Shown piece by piece: positions 58,440-64,000 of a stretch of 64,000 nt of DNA. Source of the DNA: Sipunculus nudus (lineage: Eukaryota; Annelida; Sipuncula; Golfingiida; Sipunculidae); the NCBI GenBank assembly GCA_026874595.1, contig CM049311.1, positions 75,778,453-75,842,452 on the forward strand. Direction: 5' to 3'. The notes under the pieces were generated by a model. That model saw nothing but the letters and a program-made list of their open reading frames with translations. It did not search any database and was not told the origin of the DNA. Each line of letters opens with the position of its first letter. Position 1 is the stretch's first letter. A program made the translations under genes and the position numbers.

Positions 58440-61088
58440 ACCTGGTTCCCCTTCTGAAGCCACAAAAAAAAAATGACAACCGGTATACCGTCTGAGGGAA
58501 GCAACGCTCATGGTAATTTTTTAGAAGGCACGTGCCGTCAAAACGTGGCATCATGTGGAAGCTTTTCGTGTTTCACTCCATTAACATTCCATCCCTTAAA
58601 TATGTTAACAAATGAAACGAGCGATAAAAAAACATTCTATTTCATACGAGTAGTTGTCTATTATTTTTTTATAGCGTCCTGAAAACTGCCATGATTGTAT
58701 CTAAGGATATGTTCATTTTCTTAGTTAGTTATCAACATCACTGGTGTATAACAGGAGGGGGGGCATTGGACACCCGCTCCACTCCCATCCCCCGCCCGGT
58801 AATATAAAATGTTAAGTGCTTATTGTTGCGTTAAAATATAAATTTAAAATAAAATAAAATTTTTATCCATAAAAACTTGTTACCGACCAAAAAACTAAAT
58901 TGGAAAATATATGTGCGGGTATCCACAGAATCTTCTCGTGCCCTGTTTGTAAGGTTCACAAGTATCAGGTAAACGTGCCATCCTGTTTATTTATTCATAA
59001 TTTATACCGATCTCAGAACCAAGTCCAGTCAGGCCGTTTAACTATCAAGCACGGTTAAGTCAGTAAATGACCAGGGAATTTATTGAAATAACCAACACCT
59101 TTGGTAAAACTACTAAAATCATTACAACCCATCAAATTCATTACGTATTCAACATATTTCTACATTTACCTGTCATTTACCTTGCATATATTTGCCGCGT
59201 GTCCATAAAAGCCCCCCCCCCCCCCCCTCTTTGACTCATAACAGCCTAGTGGTAAATGCACCGATTCCATTGAAATTCTCATGGTATACAATTTGGATAT
59301 TATCTACAGTTAGATGCATATTCTGTGAGTGTCACCAAACTCAGAAGAGCATACAAAAAATACAGTATCAGAGTTTGGCTAAGTGCCTTGACACATGCAC
59401 GGCACTATACCTATAGCCGCCCACGGCGACGCTGCAAATTTTTTTACATTATGGCTGTAGCTTCCCCGGCCCCCCAAAGGGTTAATTGGGATTATAGCAC
59501 GAAACGATCTGTTTTAAATAGAAAGGAAATTGAATAAAAATAGTTCCTGTGGTTATAACATACCAATGTTCGCGTCATATTGTATGGTGAAAGGCCTCTT
59601 ATCTCAGCTTGCCATTCTGGGAGCATTATGTACCTGTAACATCAATAATTGATTGATTTGTTCAGAGAGAAACGTAGCAAATATGCAGCCGGGTAGCCAT
59701 CATGTATTTGGTGGCAATTAAGGATAATGCATCAGGTCTGTGTACTTGTATGTTCATGTTTTCACCTCCTGGGGGCAAAAGAGTGCAGTGAATAGTTTAA
59801 CATGGTCAATATACATAGGTGCACTGAATATTAATCAATAGAAATGTGCTAAATCACACAGCTGTATGTTAAGTGTTATAATCAGGAGTAACTGCAGGGA
59901 CCATCTATGGACTCCACATTTCGCCATTCACTAAAATAAACAATTGAGGAGTCCATTCTTGTGGGCTAAGCACTTCCATGTCTCCCTCCAGGTGTTGGCA
60001 CTTGTAAATCAGTATATATATATATATATATCTTGTAACAGAGGCGCACATGAGCTGATAATGGATGGAAGTATATTAGCCCCTTTAGTCAGGATACGTG
60101 CTTGTTTGTGACGGAATCCATCGTCATGACATTCTGCACAGTTTGACTTTCAGGCAGCGACATCTAACGGTCTTATCGAAACTAAAATGGTTATGTAATC
60201 ACAGACTTGGCACGGTTTGATATGTATTTTGCCATGGAACCCTCTTATAACTTGTTCGTTATTTATATTTTGTATACACATTATTATGACATTAAGTAAC
60301 ATTTTTTCCGGTCATTTTCCCAAAAAAGGCAAACTGTACAAAATTTGTTGTGAATCCATGCATTACAATAACGCATGGAATATTGAGGTGCATTGGTACT
60401 ATAATTAAAGCCATGTTCTTATATACATGAAAATATGTATACATATATTCAATGCACATGAATAACTTAGTCTGACTCTCTCTCCATGTCTGGTTTAAAA
60501 TCATTCTGTTAAGGTAACAGGAAACATGCAGCCTCTGCAAAATGAAAATTATGCTATTCTTTGAAGGGACGAAACAGATTTGTTCCTATTCTATAAGTGT
60601 TCATATAATCCTCATAACCGGGTCTGTGGTACGGAAACGAGTCGGAGAAACAGGATATCAGTTAAGCAGCCCGGCAGAAATTGGATATTTGAAAATCGAA
60701 TCGGCCTATTGCGGCACTCCAGTATTAACAATCAAAGATGTCTTCATAATTACTTAAATACGACACATCAGTCTTGGAAGTTCATAGTCAATCAACAAGC
60801 CTTAGATGAGCTACTACAAGCTCCTGGATTGAGTTAAGATATACTTTTCAAAATTGTTTGTTTTTGTTTTGAAATTACATGAATCTGTATCATATACCAT
60901 TCAAATATCAGACTCGCCTCATCAAACACAAAATGTTTTTTAATATCCTCCATGTGGCACTGTCTTTTGAATGAGGATGAAGAGAATTAAAAGATAAAAA
61001 TTATATGTATATCCAAATCATCTCGAAAAATACAAATATTATACTCAGCAGTTATATATAGAAATTGGAGCGAACGTCTGAGGTGTGA
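58440..61088. other. Intergenic, no supported gene
   Basis: Short frames only. A C run lies at about 59212-59227 and a short AT run at 60011-60031. Confidence 0.6.
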
Positions 61089-61104
61089 TCATGATCTCAC
61101 TATT

Positions 61105-61190
61105 TTTGCTTCCGGCCCCAAGGGACTTGAACCAGAGACCATTAGGTCACACTCTTCACGACAGCAGACCGGACGACCTTCCCTTAAGTT
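61105..61190 (-). repeat. Weak tRNA-like sequence, possible SINE fragment
   Basis: A B-box match GGTTCAAGTCC lies at 61133-61123 on minus. The A box at the expected distance is weak and the acceptor stem is absent. Confidence 0.3.
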
Positions 61191-61282
61191 GAAACCAATA
61201 CATGCGTGACAATTTAATATCATAACGTTGAAATGTGCTTGGAATATTCTATATTCGCCATATAATATGGGTCCAAACATCT

Positions 61283-61335
61283 TTGCCCCCCCCCCCCCCC
61301 CCCCCCGCATTGGATTCTGGATCCGTCACAAGACA
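61283..61335. repeat. hAT-like right end with poly-C
   Basis: A C run (61287-61306) is followed by GGATTCTGGATCCGTCAC, the inverted form of the CAGTGGCGGATCCAG end motif. Confidence 0.45.
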
Positions 61336-61868
61336 TCCGCATATGCTGGTAATGACGTAATCAAAGATAAAACCACTGGTGGTCTACCGGCTTATCCCAC
61401 ACACACGTTTATATGTTTCCTCACATGTAACAAGATCATCTGATAAAAATCTCTATTTCAGTATAACTTCCTTCTTGTTGACAGAGCTTGCATATCCTCA
61501 TGAATACCCATTATCTCATGGTTATACACCGGTTACACGGTATCCAGGACTTCGGTGATTCATATCTTACAAATTCATATTTTGAGTATGTGCATTTACA
61601 TCATCTGAGTCACACCTCTGTGTCATTGTACCGATGGCTCAAAACAAGATTCCCATTTGAAATTAACCCATTTGGAATTTCAATATTGCAGATGTGCACT
61701 TTATTTCATTTTACACTAATTATATTGGGAAAAGTCTTCATTTCCTCGACAATTTGGAAGCTAGCACAATAAAAAATATTTTGCCTGTCATGGGACTTTC
61801 TCCGGAAATTATGCCATTGTGAAATATTTTCCTGTAAAATAAAGTTTCCCCCTGTGTCCGATTCATGG

Positions 61869-61870
<2 letters not shown>

Positions 61871-61926
<56 letters not shown>
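61871..61926. repeat. (AT)n microsatellite
   Basis: About 28 AT units. Confidence 0.97.
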
Positions 61927-61928
<2 letters not shown>

Positions 61929-61977
61929 GGTGTGTGATGGTGGTGTGTGGGTGGGTGGGTGTGTATACAGTAGATGC

Positions 61978-63501
61978 CAGTGGCGGATTTTCCGGGGGGG
62001 TGCGGCAGGGGCGGTTCGCCCTGGGCGGCACGTTTAGGGGGCGGCATTTTGGTGACTTTATACAGTATTGAGACGTAGCTTAAAGAGTTCACCAAAAAAT
62101 CCAATTTAATTGGTACAACTTTGATTGTTTTTTTTTTCAGTTTGGACTTGGACGTTTGCTTTTGTTTCCAGAGTTTTGACAAATTTCCAACTTCATAAAA
62201 TTAACGTGTCTCTGATTTGATATATAGAGCTTATCTTACTCGCCCCGTTTCAGGTATTCCATGCATAATTAACTGGACGATCGAAGCAATCAAACGACCC
62301 GCGTATGGTCCTTTTACGCAGGTTACGATGGTAGCAATAAAAAAATATCAGTGGTCTCGCAATGTCAGATATCATCGGGATTATGAACAATCACTGTGGA
62401 AAAATGATTAAATATAGTCAAAATGAATTCCCTTTCCTTGATATATGTTAAGATTGTCTTACCCTGCATGTATGAAATCACCAAGATACCAACATATTCA
62501 CAAGACTAATTAGTAAAACCACCTAATTGAATCTGACCTATATCCCAATGTTCATACAATATAGTCAGGTTACACTCTCCTGAACATCGTAAGGACAACC
62601 TGAATTTCTACTACATCTGTGTATGTACCACGGGTTATTACATTTGGTGTAAATATAACCTGACCATTTAAGTGAATTACCCCTATCTTTCGCCCAGACC
62701 TGTGTATGAGTACGCTCTTTACACAGCGCTTTAACTATAGGCCTACTTCCTATATGGTAAGCGCTGTTCGTTATGACCTCGTATCCTGAATTGCAACACC
62801 AGAGGGGAGCACTGTGTTTATGTCCAATCAGATGAGACCTTATGCTGGAAGACAGAGCCAAGCGAGGAATACATGGAGCAAATCATGTTCATTTTGTTTT
62901 GAGTGACAGCTCATCGCCCCGGTAACCGTCTGAACAGGCCACAGGCTCAAAGAGAATTGCCCAAGACGTGGTTTGCTTAGGGCCTCGGGTACATAGGATG
63001 CCCGGCCGGTGAGCTGTAATTCAAACGAAACATAACAACAAAGGCTGCGTGCACACCTCGCTGGCTGATTTCAGTTCTGCAGACAACAGATACATGTCTA
63101 CGCTAACACAGTCATAATGTCATAATCGAATCGGTCGATGATGCGAGAATACAGAGGGAGCAATTAAAATTCGACCGTAAACTGATATAAAGCGGCGCTT
63201 GAAGCGCAGCTACGGGCGGAGCCAGGATGCCTGTCGAGTGTTTGTTTATTGGCATCTGGTTGTCACATCATACGCACGTATCTTTCAGCGGACAACGAAA
63301 CGCCATCTGGTGTCTAAATATATCATAAACGGTCAAAGCTGGCAGCGTGAAAATCGGTTGCTTCTTTAGAAGCGCAAGATTTCCGCTACCTCGGGAGCGT
63401 AGTGTATGAGGTATATTTCATCTTTAAGGTGGCAGATGTGATTGTAAGATAAATATATTCTATGATCGCCCCGGGCGGCACAAACGCTTCTTACGCCACT
63501 G
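61978..63501. mobile_element. hAT-like non-autonomous element carrying a nested MITE
   Basis: The left end is CAGTGGCGGATTTTCCG. The right end on minus is CAGTGGCGTAAGAAGCG. The 8-base flanks GTAGATGC (61970-61977) and GTAGAACC (63502-63509) agree at 6 of 8 positions. GC-rich subterminal blocks with GGGCGGCAC occur near both ends. There is no transposase frame. The 691-bp element at 62711-63401 lies inside; without it and its duplication the host element is about 820 bp. Confidence 0.55.
62711..63401. mobile_element. 691-bp DNA element with 9-bp target duplication
   Basis: The ends TACGCTC and GAGCGTA are inverted repeats. The direct flanks GTGTATGAG at 62702-62710 and 63402-63410 are identical. 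The outer ~45 and ~50 bp match the 95-bp MITE at 13917-14011 almost base for base. The interior has no credible frame, so it is non-autonomous. The 8- and 9-bp duplications in the two copies suit Merlin, Mutator-like or hAT/P-type integration; the superfamily is open. Confidence 0.9.
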
Positions 63502-63509
63502 GTAGAACC

Positions 63510-64000
63510 TTCGAATTACGGACACTGAGGGGCCGGACATTTTGCCTGCAATACAGAGGTACCCTTAGTAGCAGGTTATAGATTTAAGGACCTGCTTTTA
63601 AGGGACTTATGGTAAATATGAGGTGCCCTTAGTACATGGGTGCGGGTTAGGAGAGGTTCAACTGTAAAAAAAATATACATATATACACACAAACAGTTAA
63701 ACCTTACCTTACGACCACATGTTCATGGTTCCGATTCTATTTGGCTCTTCGTATAAGATCGCCCATGGACGACCAACTCGAAAATGAAAATTTATCAAGG
63801 TCCCGTCGTTGTTCGTTACTTCGAGGTTTATCTTTTATATGATATATGTTTATATAATAATAGTCTATGGTTTAATATGCTATTGATCATTAGCACACTC
63901 ATATCGCTAAAAAAAGAATAACTAAAATTGGTTTGCAGGTGACTAGAAATTCGAGTTAGATAATATTATTACCATACAGTCTATGCCGTTCTTATGATAG
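63510..64000. other. Intergenic, no supported gene
   Basis: AT-rich sequence without a credible frame. Confidence 0.6.

Overview
This window looks like nuclear DNA from an invertebrate animal, most plausibly a lophotrochozoan such as a mollusc. It is AT-rich and gene-poor, with spliceosomal introns, many long (AT)n microsatellites, runs of C or G, and layered animal-type transposons. The species assignment is inference; no sequence here names a species.

One host gene is convincing. A class A GPCR of the vasopressin/oxytocin (conopressin/cephalotocin) receptor type lies on the + strand in two coding exons, 51715-52786 and 53799-54517. The intron falls between TM6 and TM7, the splice sites are canonical and the phases match. 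A probable 5' leader exon with two short uORFs precedes it.

From 30.6 to 36.8 kb is a decayed LTR retrotransposon on the minus strand. It has both LTRs, a PBS, a polypurine tract, gag with a SCAN-like capsid and CCHC knuckle, a DTG protease, integrase, reverse transcriptase and RNase H. Integrase lies before reverse transcriptase, which is the copia-like order known from Gmr1-type Ty3/Gypsy elements. Two more LTR copies lie at 7.4-8.2 kb and 45.0-45.6 kb.

Directly next to it, 37.0-39.2 kb holds two convergent broken genes. One is a YqaJ-type nuclease with a PHD-like tail on the + strand. The other is a spliced THAP/DDE transposase on the - strand. Together they suggest an ISL2EU (IS4EU)-type DNA transposon.

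The rest is mostly non-autonomous elements and repeats. Clear cases are a 158-bp Harbinger-like MITE with a CTG duplication (9.05 kb), a 95-bp MITE with an 8-bp target duplication and an empty-site control next to it (13.9 kb), its 691-bp relative with a 9-bp duplication (62.7 kb) nested in a hAT-like element (62.0-63.5 kb), a seven-unit ~150-bp tandem array (27.05-28.17 kb), and a helically phased GAATG/CATTC inverted array (41.34-41.76 kb). I saw no CRISPR array, operon, rRNA gene or intact tRNA gene, as expected for this kind of DNA. Long stretches (3-6.4, 9.2-13.5, 15.6-18.3, 23.5-27, 46-51.5 and 54.5-61 kb) hold no gene I can support.
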